The translations under genes were made by a program, and so were the position numbers. Below, in pieces: positions 32,304 to 39,345 of a stretch of 46,620 nt of DNA. How positions within the stretch are numbered: position 1 is the stretch's first letter; each line of letters starts with the position of its first letter. The notes under the pieces were generated by a model. That model saw only the letters and a program-made list of their open reading frames with translations. It had not been told where the DNA came from and made no database searches. This DNA is from Methanobacteriota archaeon (GTDB lineage: Archaea; Thermoplasmatota; Poseidoniia; Poseidoniales; Thalassarchaeaceae). The stretch is taken from the NCBI GenBank assembly GCA_018650285.1, contig JABIGF010000018.1, positions 1 to 46,620 of the forward strand, in the 5' to 3' direction.

Positions 32304-33065
32304 TTAGAAATCTGGCCAACCATATGGGAATCCATCATCATCAACAAAGATGACATTGATTCCGTTGCCTGAGCGATGAAATGAGATGAGTTCTAATCCG
32401 TGAATCTTGTGACCGGTTGGAGCAATACCCAATACTGGTTTTTCAGGGGCACTTCGCCATCTTCCCCATCCGCGTTTTGATGTATCAGGCGCTGATTTTT
32501 CCGCGGCATCATTTTGGTAATCAGGTTGTAATTTTCGTCGTACTCCTTCGGCATCTTCGTACCAACCAAAAGGGCCTGATGGAGAGAACTCTATTCCTAG
32601 TATCATGTCAACTCCAAGTGTATATTGCGCCGCTTCAGCGTCTTGCTGAGAGGGAATCGCCACAGCATTTGGATGGGTGTGCAACCAGTGGACAAAACGT
32701 CCACCACGTGGCCCGCGACTTTCAGAGAAAATTCCATCAGTCCATTCTTCTGGAACATGATGTACAGAATATGAGTCGCCTCGGTTAACAATTGTCGGCT
32801 CTTTGAGAATATACCCTTGGCCCGCAAAGAGTTCATTGTCATGTTCAACTCCTTCAAACAATTCTTCAACTTCTTGGCGATGAGGGCGATTATTATCGGC
32901 ATCTAGGCCAATCAATATTTCATCAGGAAGAGATTCCAATGTCCAATGGAGAAGTTGCTCAAGTGTTTCACCAGACATCATTACTAGGCCGCGATATCCG
33001 TCCTTATTTGCCAACGAATCGGCGTTGTAAGCGGACATCGCATGCACTAGCCAACCGTCAACCAT
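32304..33065 (-). CDS. JAMM/MPN-domain metalloprotease-like protein
   Basis: 253 residues from ATG 33065; further upstream Met codons give low-complexity, unlikely sequence. The zinc motif H129-x-H131-x7-S139-x2-D142 (HTHPNAVAIPSQQD) is complete. The strand before it reads RGGRFVHWL. Family members remove ubiquitin-like modifiers (archaeal SAMPs) or process related proteins. The partner Glu expected earlier in the fold cannot be fixed by eye (candidates in the 65-90 region). N-terminal 50 residues and a C-terminal 90-residue extension with SKRGWGRW are not part of a minimal JAMM domain. Divergent from an acidic protein (33130) and convergent with orn (4 bp gap). Confidence 0.75.
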   Translation of the reverse strand: MVDGWLVHAMSAYNADSLANKDGYRGLVMMSGETLEQLLHWTLESLPDEILIGLDADNNRPHRQEVEELFEGVEHDNELFAGQGYILKEPTIVNRGDSYSVHHVPEEWTDGIFSESRGPRGGRFVHWLHTHPNAVAIPSQQDAEAAQYTLGVDMILGIEFSPSGPFGWYEDAEGVRRKLQPDYQNDAAEKSAPDTSKRGWGRWRSAPEKPVLGIAPTGHKIHGLELISFHRSGNGINVIFVDDDGFPYGWPDF

Positions 33066-33129
33066 GCACACGCTCCGGCGGTGAATCCTTAACAGGATTG
33101 GCCCTCCATCCATGCGGAGGGGAGACGGC

Positions 33130-33825
33130 ATGGCGCGAAAGAAGAAAGGAATTGGTGGCTTTCTAGGTAGTCTAACCGGCACCCCATATGACCGACTAAA
33201 CAGGCATATTGAGAAGACTGAAGCAAGTCATGATGGCCAAAATCTTGAGCGTGAATTGAACAAAATTGCTAAAATTGTCCGTCGTGAATACAATGACGAG
33301 CATATTGATGAAGAAGAACATGATGTTCTGATTGAGGCGATTGAGGAAATTCACCCATCAGGCAAAGTGTTTCCAAAATTACTTGCCGATGAAGAATCCT
33401 ATGATGAGACCAACATGCCAGATGCACCCGACATAGAGTTAGGCGGGCCAGTAAATCTAGATGATTTGATGCGCGCACGTTCTGATTCTTTCCAAGGTTC
33501 GTGGGGCTCTGACGAGTATGATGATTACAAGCGTCAAATGGCTGAAGAATTTTACAAAGATAGTGATGAAGCAATAGCTTCAGGTGACCACGACCATATG
33601 CAATCTCAAGATCCAGGAGGTAGTCGTGTTTTCAGTGATGTAGAAGATACTGCCGAGGAAGTCAAGAAAGACATTTTGCGTGAGCAAGGCGTTGATGTTA
33701 AAGAAGAGGAAGAAGAAGATGAAGACTACTACGTTGATGACGAAAATGTCGAGTGGTGGCGCGACGATGATGGTGCTTGGTGGTATCGTATGCCAGGTGA
33801 CGAAGATTGGTATCCTGGTGAATAA
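33130..33825 (+). CDS. Acidic hypothetical protein with Trp-rich C-terminus
   Basis: 231 residues from ATG 33130 (ATG 33112 would extend it by 6). Basic start MARKKKGIGGFLG, a charged helical middle (IAKIVRREYNDEHIDEEEHD), then long Asp/Glu runs, and a Trp-rich terminus with VEWWRDDDGAWWYRMPGD, which looks like a small beta unit related to short W-x-D/G repeat domains. No enzyme motif and no membrane helix. Divergent from the JAMM gene by 64 bp, so the two may be co-regulated. Function unknown. Confidence 0.75.
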   Translation: MARKKKGIGGFLGSLTGTPYDRLNRHIEKTEASHDGQNLERELNKIAKIVRREYNDEHIDEEEHDVLIEAIEEIHPSGKVFPKLLADEESYDETNMPDAPDIELGGPVNLDDLMRARSDSFQGSWGSDEYDDYKRQMAEEFYKDSDEAIASGDHDHMQSQDPGGSRVFSDVEDTAEEVKKDILREQGVDVKEEEEEDEDYYVDDENVEWWRDDDGAWWYRMPGDEDWYPGE

Positions 33826-33830
33826 TTTAA

Positions 33831-34193
33831 TTATTCACCATTTTTTTGCCAGATATCTAGAGTTGCTAGATTAAACTTTGAAATTGCTTGGTCAGCGCCA
33901 GCACTGAGCATCGCTCGGTTTGCAAAACCTGCAGAACTAATTCCTACAATTATTTCAGGCCGTTGTAATTCACCATTTTTCACAGATAGCATAAGAGCCT
34001 TCAATGGTTCAAGACCTTTCATTGGAGGCATAAAATGGTCTAGCAGTAGGACATTTGGAGCGAACTCTTGAATCACAGAAATAGCATTCTCAGAATTCCA
34101 TTTCTGTTCAAGAGTAATTTGACTAGTATCGACATTACCAGCACTTAATAACGCTTCAATATCGTATGAATCTTCGAAAGCTAGAACACGCAT
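33831..34193 (-). CDS. Stand-alone receiver (CheY-like) domain
   Basis: 120 residues from ATG 34193. Acidic pocket LAFEDSYD near residue 5, phosphoacceptor Asp in NVLLLDHFMPPMKG, conserved Ser in IVGISSAG and Lys in QAISKFN, all in receiver order. There is no output domain and no histidine kinase gene in the window. The ATG overlaps the stop of the upstream thioredoxin-fold lipoprotein (TGATG), so the two are translated together. Probably a single-domain response regulator. Confidence 0.75.
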   Translation of the reverse strand: MRVLAFEDSYDIEALLSAGNVDTSQITLEQKWNSENAISVIQEFAPNVLLLDHFMPPMKGLEPLKALMLSVKNGELQRPEIIVGISSAGFANRAMLSAGADQAISKFNLATLDIWQKNGE

Positions 34194-34735
34194 CAAAGTG
34201 TACCACCGGCAGAAGTCCAGTAGCCTCGTATTTCATCTTCATCAGTCACACCACCTTCGTGTAAAGTTATAATTTTGCCATCACTATCAACAAATAAGAT
34301 ACTTGGTCTAGCATCAATTTCTAATTCTTTTGATGCATCAACACCTTTCATGAATGGGAATTCAAGTGTTTGACCTGAATTTCCCTCTTCATCATCGTAT
34401 GCACTAGCCTTATCATGCCAGTCTTGAAGAGTGATTCCTTGAGGTTCGTCTTGAGGGTCTGTACTCATTACTATCATAGCGGGTTCGTTTAATGCAGAGT
34501 TAATGGCATGCATGGTCATATGGCACGGTGAATCACACCACTCTGCTGAAAAAATCACAACAAAGGGTGCACCAGAGAAATCTGAAAGTGTATAGGTTAT
34601 ATTATCGTCTGCAAGTGATATAAATTGAGGAAACGGTGGTGTTTCCAAATCATCTGTAGAGGTTCCAAGGCAACCAGGGAAAAGAAGAATTAGAGCCAAG
34701 AGGCCAGCGAAAAACCGAGACTTAACTTGCCCCAT
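34193..34735 (-). CDS. Lipoprotein with SCO/thioredoxin-like fold
   Basis: 180 residues. Signal sequence with lipobox (LLFPGCLG, Cys near 22), so lipid-anchored outside the membrane. Thioredoxin fold: FVVIFSAEWCDSPCHMTM, where the two Cys are separated by three residues (CxxxC), as in SCO1/SenC copper chaperones rather than CxxC thioredoxins; later ARPSILFVDSDGKI has the cis-Pro strand. Roles in the family include cytochrome oxidase copper insertion or thiol-disulphide exchange. The SCO metal-binding His near the C-terminus is not obvious, so a redox role is equally possible. Confidence 0.8.
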   Translation of the reverse strand: MGQVKSRFFAGLLALILLFPGCLGTSTDDLETPPFPQFISLADDNITYTLSDFSGAPFVVIFSAEWCDSPCHMTMHAINSALNEPAMIVMSTDPQDEPQGITLQDWHDKASAYDDEEGNSGQTLEFPFMKGVDASKELEIDARPSILFVDSDGKIITLHEGGVTDEDEIRGYWTSAGGTL

Positions 34736-34826
34736 TGGTTCTAACGGAAAGGTTGAACCTTATTCGTTATTACTATTCCATGTAAGTGATAGGATTTCAT
34801 AAACATGATTGCTCTCGGCAAATTTG

Positions 34827-35759
34827 ATGTTTAAGAGAGCATGGCTATTTCCGCTAGTAGTCAGCATTGTTCTATTGCTTGCTTTCCCTCAAGAAGTAAA
34901 CAGTATCGAATTATCAATTCAACCATCGTTCACAGATTCTGATAATGATGGGTACAACGATTCTGATGATGCTTTTCCAAACCACCCGGATGCGTGGTCA
35001 GATAGTGATGGAGATGGATATGCGGATCAATCTAATACCAATATCTCTGACGATTGTCCAAATACTCACGGGTCAAGTAGAATCCATATGAAGGGGTGTA
35101 GAGATATTGACCAAGATTGGATTCCCGATGTTCTTGATGATGATATTGATGGAGATGGAATAACTAATGAGTTGGAAATCGCTTCTTCAAATGCGTTGAT
35201 GAAATATGACATATTCAATGCTTCGAGCACACCGGATGACAGTGATTTTGATACCATCCCAGATATTGTTGATTTAGATGATGATAATGATGGTTGGCCG
35301 GACCTAATTGAAGAGGAGAGAGGTAGTGACACTTTTGACGAAGATGAAACGCCTTTCACAATGTATGGGCCGGAATCAGGATTCTTCTTTGTCCCGGGTA
35401 AAGGATTCACAAATGAATATCATAACGATGGTTTTGAAATTTCACTTTCATGGCTTTTTTCTGCACTTTCATCTGAGTTAATTATTCCAATAGGGTTAAT
35501 TCCAGTATACACATTTATGCGATTATCAAGAAACAAAAAGTTCCGTACCTTTGACATCTCAATAAGGGAGGTAACGTCAGTAACTGACCTTGTGGCAATA
35601 GAAAATGAAATTAATAATGCCATGCGTAATAGAAAATTACACACACACCATGGAATTATTTTGAGAAATGCCATAGAAAGAAGAGAAGATGAAATTAATG
35701 ATGACTGGCATTTAGAATACGGGCCAACAACAAAAAAGGCCCCTTCTGAAGAAGAGTAA
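34827..35759 (+). CDS. Thrombospondin type-3 repeat surface protein with cytoplasmic domain
   Basis: 310 residues from ATG 34827 (TTG 34809 upstream). Signal peptide LFPLVVSIVLLLAFPQEV, then several Asp-rich TSP3 calcium repeats: DSDNDGYNDSDDAFP, DSDGDGYADQSN, DIDGDGITNELE and DLDDDNDGWPDL. Two Cys (DDCPNTHG and KGCRD) probably pair. A transmembrane helix (ELIIPIGLIPVYTFMRL) at about residue 220 is followed by an intracellular region of about 80 residues with helical charged sequence. The TSP3 repeats should bind calcium outside the cell. A TATA-like TTTCATAAAC lies about 25 nt upstream of the ATG. Confidence 0.85.
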   Translation: MFKRAWLFPLVVSIVLLLAFPQEVNSIELSIQPSFTDSDNDGYNDSDDAFPNHPDAWSDSDGDGYADQSNTNISDDCPNTHGSSRIHMKGCRDIDQDWIPDVLDDDIDGDGITNELEIASSNALMKYDIFNASSTPDDSDFDTIPDIVDLDDDNDGWPDLIEEERGSDTFDEDETPFTMYGPESGFFFVPGKGFTNEYHNDGFEISLSWLFSALSSELIIPIGLIPVYTFMRLSRNKKFRTFDISIREVTSVTDLVAIENEINNAMRNRKLHTHHGIILRNAIERREDEINDDWHLEYGPTTKKAPSEEE

Positions 35760-35780
35760 AATTTTGGTACAGTAATTTCT

Positions 35781-37664
35781 TCAACTTTCTAATTCAAGTT
35801 CAAGTTGTGGAACTGTGAACCAGTGTGGGTCGTTATCTGGTCGGTCAATTATGGGTAAACTTAGTACCTCTTTTCCTCCGACAATTACCAAGCCTAATGC
35901 AGCACAAGGTGAAGGGAGATAGTCTTCACCAGATTCAGTTATCACCAATTGAATCGTGTGCCCTGCAGGAATCTTGACATCCATTGGATTGAATTCCATT
36001 AACATCCGATAATCATTGAATGGTAGAGTAGTTTGAGAATCATACCCGCCATCTCGATATCTCACATCCATAGTTGCATGACCTAAGCGTAAATTATCGG
36101 TGCCATCATACATAGTTGCAAACATTTGGCCACCATTACAAGCATTTGTTCTGACATTGAAATGTAGTTTCGCAAGTCCTGAAATGTGCAAGTCACTTTC
36201 TAATGGTGGTGAAGTAATCGTCATGCTTTGAGTGGCTGAAACGGTGCCTAGAAAGCCCCCATCCCATGAAGATAGACCATATTCTCTCCAAACAATATCT
36301 TCCGGTGGCCAAGTATCCTCAACATGCCAGTGTCCATCGTTAGTTTGGATTTGCACTACTGCTCCTGGCTCCTCGCCTATACCCTTGAGGTAATAGTTGA
36401 ACCAGTTGAACAGTTCTATTGCCCAATCCATACGGCTCATGTTGGGGAACCCTTCACCGCCATATCCACTACCTAAACTGCTGTGCCTATCTGGTTGGTC
36501 GGGATAGTTATGGGCCCATTGACCAGAGATTGCGCGGGTGTGAATACCGGCCGCATTTAGCATTTCAAATGCAGGGTAAGCGTGGTAGGGGTCGACATTC
36601 CAGTCTTGTAAGCCCCATACGAGATAGACACTTCCTTCGTAGTTGTCAAGAACATCTTGGAGGTGATAGCGTTCATCCCAGTAATCGTTCCATTCATCGC
36701 CCCCGAATCCTGCTCCAACCCATGTAGTCCAAGGGCTGAGGGGTCCGATGATATCATCACTACACATCCGCATATCGTCCTCAGTCATGTCGGTAGTAGC
36801 GCCTTGATAGAGAACGTCGTATGCCATCGCTCGGCTCTCACTACTACCGTTGCGATAGAACATTTGTTGAACGCCAATGGAACCTGAAATCGGAACTATT
36901 GTTTTGAGATGTTCAGATGGTTGTTGGGCCGCTTCCCAGTTAGTGGTTCCAGCGTATGATTTCCCCATTAAGCCTACATTTCCATTGCTCCATTCTTGCT
37001 CACCAAGCCAATGGACAGCAGCTTGTATCCCAGTCTGTTCACCAAGTCCTTTGACATCTTGGCAGTGGGTTGACTTTCCAGTGCCGAAAGTTGAAATTTG
37101 TGCTAATGCGTATCCATAGGGCACGAATTGGTCAAGCACCCATGCTCCAACCCCGCCATCTGGCACAGTGTTTGGAGTAGAATCATCTCCGGCGCCAGGT
37201 AAACCTTCGCCGCCAAAATCGTAGTAGGGGTGGACAGTTGCAATGACGGGGACCTTTGTTCCATTGGGAACATCAGGCATCCACAAAGCGACATGCATTA
37301 ATGCTGGACCAGGGAATCCAGCATCTTGCTCTGAGGCAGGAAGAGTAACTTCAACAAAATGTTCAGTTGGCCCGCTCCAATTGTATGGTCCAAGTTCAGG
37401 TAGAGCAGAACGCTCTCCGGTCACATTCAGCCCCATACTATGGCGTTGGTCAAGGGGAACTTCCCACCATTCCCATTGCCCGTTTGGACCATATCCACCT
37501 CCATGCGTGGAGACGGTGCCCCAAACGGATGCTATTATCATGAAAATTACAATGATGATTGCAGTTGCGCCCATCGCCATATTTAGTTGCATTTTTTCAC
37601 GAGCGGCAGCATCTGAATGGTTGCTTTCATCAGCAACCAATTCAGCCTCCAACGGCTCACTCAT
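35781..37664 (-). CDS. Membrane-anchored CocE/NonD-type (S15) hydrolase
   Basis: 627 residues from ATG 37664. The N-terminal cytoplasmic part is acidic, then one membrane helix (AIIIVIFMIIASVWGTV) near residue 40 and a large extracytoplasmic domain. S15/X-Pro dipeptidyl-peptidase fold: PVIATVHPYYDFGGE, GYALAQISTFGTGKS, the nucleophile GLMGKSYAGTTNWEAA with Ser, VYLVWGLQDWNVDPYHAY (Asp region) and GQWAHNYP (His). The C-terminal jelly-roll domain includes AKLHFNVRTNACNGGQMFA. It is likely an extracellular peptidase or esterase taking part in the use of external organic matter. Divergent from the thioredoxin-fold lipoprotein gene. Confidence 0.9.
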   Translation of the reverse strand: MSEPLEAELVADESNHSDAAAREKMQLNMAMGATAIIIVIFMIIASVWGTVSTHGGGYGPNGQWEWWEVPLDQRHSMGLNVTGERSALPELGPYNWSGPTEHFVEVTLPASEQDAGFPGPALMHVALWMPDVPNGTKVPVIATVHPYYDFGGEGLPGAGDDSTPNTVPDGGVGAWVLDQFVPYGYALAQISTFGTGKSTHCQDVKGLGEQTGIQAAVHWLGEQEWSNGNVGLMGKSYAGTTNWEAAQQPSEHLKTIVPISGSIGVQQMFYRNGSSESRAMAYDVLYQGATTDMTEDDMRMCSDDIIGPLSPWTTWVGAGFGGDEWNDYWDERYHLQDVLDNYEGSVYLVWGLQDWNVDPYHAYPAFEMLNAAGIHTRAISGQWAHNYPDQPDRHSSLGSGYGGEGFPNMSRMDWAIELFNWFNYYLKGIGEEPGAVVQIQTNDGHWHVEDTWPPEDIVWREYGLSSWDGGFLGTVSATQSMTITSPPLESDLHISGLAKLHFNVRTNACNGGQMFATMYDGTDNLRLGHATMDVRYRDGGYDSQTTLPFNDYRMLMEFNPMDVKIPAGHTIQLVITESGEDYLPSPCAALGLVIVGGKEVLSLPIIDRPDNDPHWFTVPQLELELES

Positions 37665-37755
37665 AGTTGCCCCATAGGCGTCTCTATCATGAGGGTGACG
37701 CTTTAGCGTTGAGAATTGAAAATAGGAGATATGGTCAAAACATTGAACCAATTGT

Positions 37756-37763
37756 TACTATAG
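37756..37763 (+). promoter_or_regulatory. TATA-like box of the thioredoxin-fold lipoprotein gene
   Basis: TACTATAG (37756-37763) is 21 nt before the ATG at 37785, the same spacing seen at the other leaderless candidates in the window. Confidence 0.4.
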
Positions 37764-37784
37764 GTGGTGGTGTATAGCGGATTC

Positions 37785-38360
37785 ATGAGCAAGAAGGCAG
37801 TTGCCCTATTTGCGTTGATGACAATACTCTCTACTTCTATGTCAGGATGTATTGGGATACCATGTGATTGGACAAATAGTTGTGAAGAAATGGAATGTGG
37901 TACTATTGAAATCGATGGAAATTGGACTGGGTTGCCAATGCCATCATTCCTTGGGGTTGACCAGAACGAACAATCTTGGAATTTAACTTCAATGCAAGGA
38001 GAAGTTTGGATTGCATATTTTTCTGCTCCATGGTGCGCTCATTGTGAGTCTACTCTAGATGCTTACGATCAAGTAATCCCTGAAGGCAAGTTGTTGATTT
38101 TCAACAAAGATATTAGAGAAGAGCACTCGAATATGAGTGAATGGAAGGAAACATCAGAAGAAAAGATTGGGCGGAATATCTCTAGGCCATTCATGAACGC
38201 TCCTGGATTGTCAGATGTATTGGGAGTAGAAGGCATACCTCACGCATTTGTTGTTGATGAAAACGGTGTGATTGTTGATTTCACATTAGGTGCACATACA
38301 GATCCTGTTGAACTTGATGAGTTGTATTCATTTTACGCAAATAGCACAATTTCTGAGTAG
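37785..38360 (+). CDS. TlpA/ResA-like thioredoxin-fold lipoprotein
   Basis: 191 residues. Lys-rich start, hydrophobic segment, and lipobox STSMSGCIG (Cys near 21). Right after are extra Cys (IPCDWTNSCEEMECGT) that may form disulphides. The thioredoxin-fold active site is AYFSAPWCAHCESTLDAY (CxxC). The cis-Pro strand is GVEGIPHAFVVDENGVIVDF. Extracytoplasmic thiol-disulphide oxidoreductase, for example in cytochrome c maturation or folding of exported Cys-containing proteins; the window does encode a CxxCH protein. It is a second thioredoxin-fold lipoprotein next to the CxxxC one at 34193. Confidence 0.88.
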   Translation: MSKKAVALFALMTILSTSMSGCIGIPCDWTNSCEEMECGTIEIDGNWTGLPMPSFLGVDQNEQSWNLTSMQGEVWIAYFSAPWCAHCESTLDAYDQVIPEGKLLIFNKDIREEHSNMSEWKETSEEKIGRNISRPFMNAPGLSDVLGVEGIPHAFVVDENGVIVDFTLGAHTDPVELDELYSFYANSTISE

Positions 38361-39260
38361 TTATCCAATTTGGATATCTAGGACACAATGCCTAACATGG
38401 GGCGAGTACCATTTTACCTTCACAAGATTAACAAGTTCCACTTTTCGGCTATCTATTTCTGAGAGTTGTTCAACTACAGAGTTCGCCCACTTTTCTTCAC
38501 CACCACTCGGTGCATTGCCGTGAATGTGCAACAGTCCTCCTTCTGGTTTGAGGGCCGCTAGGGCGAGAGGCCAGCCATCTTCTGAAGATGGTAGGAGTCC
38601 GAGCATCACACGGTCACAAGTTCCTAGTGCTTTTGCAGCAGAACCGTTTTGGGCGACAGCGAGCTTATTGTCACCGGAATATATTGTGCAGCGTTCACTC
38701 ACCTTGTTTGCCTCAAGGTTATGATTTAGTGCGTGGATTGCATCTATTGACCACTCGCATGCGTGTACATGCGTAGCGCCCGCCCGCACGAGTAAGGGCA
38801 GAGTGTAGTATCCAATCCCTGCATAGAGGTCAAGAATGGTTTCGCCACTGCAATCCAAATCCCCCATTCTACCTCTTTCTGGCAAATTACCAGCGGAAAA
38901 CATCGATTTTGTGATGTCAAACGAATAGTCAATTCCATGCTCACGGTGTGTGACCCAACTATCTTCTCCGAGTAGAAGGGTTGCACCAGGTCTTCTTTTT
39001 GGTCCAGAAATTTCACCTTTCAGAGCCAATCTTTGCCCTCCGAGAGAATGGGCCACCAAAGTCCAAAGTTCAGTTCCAGCATATTCGCTCCATTCTTCAA
39101 AAGAGCCTTGTGGCAGTAGCAGGAGATTTCCATGTTTTTCCCATTTGTCAGGCACATTTGTTAATAGTGACAAATCACCATTATTTTCCGTTAAATGTGA
39201 TTTTAGTTGTTCTATTAATGTAGAATAGGGTGAGAGTTTTCCTTGCCGCTCACCCGTCAT
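38361..39260 (-). CDS. taw2: TYW2-like tRNA (wybutosine) aminocarboxypropyltransferase
   Basis: 299 residues from ATG 39260. SAM fold: ILDLYAGIGYYTLPLLVRAG, then HVHACEWSIDAIHALNHNLE, CTIYSGDNK, and CDRVMLGLLPSSEDGWPLAL. The phrases ACEW, GDN and GL(L/I)PSSE.GWP are the ones I associate with TYW2 of eukaryotes, as opposed to the Trm5 methyltransferase with its N-[LI]-P-P motif. It transfers the 3-amino-3-carboxypropyl group of SAM to wyosine-37 of tRNA-Phe, one step after Taw1 (21418). The N-terminal domain is short. Upstream codons to 39470 are an out-of-gene extension through the neighbour's promoter and start. Confidence 0.88.
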   Translation of the reverse strand: MTGERQGKLSPYSTLIEQLKSHLTENNGDLSLLTNVPDKWEKHGNLLLLPQGSFEEWSEYAGTELWTLVAHSLGGQRLALKGEISGPKRRPGATLLLGEDSWVTHREHGIDYSFDITKSMFSAGNLPERGRMGDLDCSGETILDLYAGIGYYTLPLLVRAGATHVHACEWSIDAIHALNHNLEANKVSERCTIYSGDNKLAVAQNGSAAKALGTCDRVMLGLLPSSEDGWPLALAALKPEGGLLHIHGNAPSGGEEKWANSVVEQLSEIDSRKVELVNLVKVKWYSPHVRHCVLDIQIG

Positions 39261-39268
39261 GCTAGTTG

Positions 39269-39293
39269 CCCCCGAATAAGGTCGTGGCGGGGG
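39269..39293. other. Hairpin in the TYW2/giant surface protein intergenic region
   Basis: CCCCCG (39269-39274) and CGGGGG (39288-39293) pair perfectly with a 13-nt loop, 8 bp from the TYW2 start and 52 bp from the ATG at 39346. It may be an operator or 5' leader structure. There is no U-tract. Confidence 0.3.
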
Positions 39294-39345
39294 AACCAAA
39301 TTAAATGAACAGAGAGCCACTCTGTGTATAACGGGGAGAGGTTTG

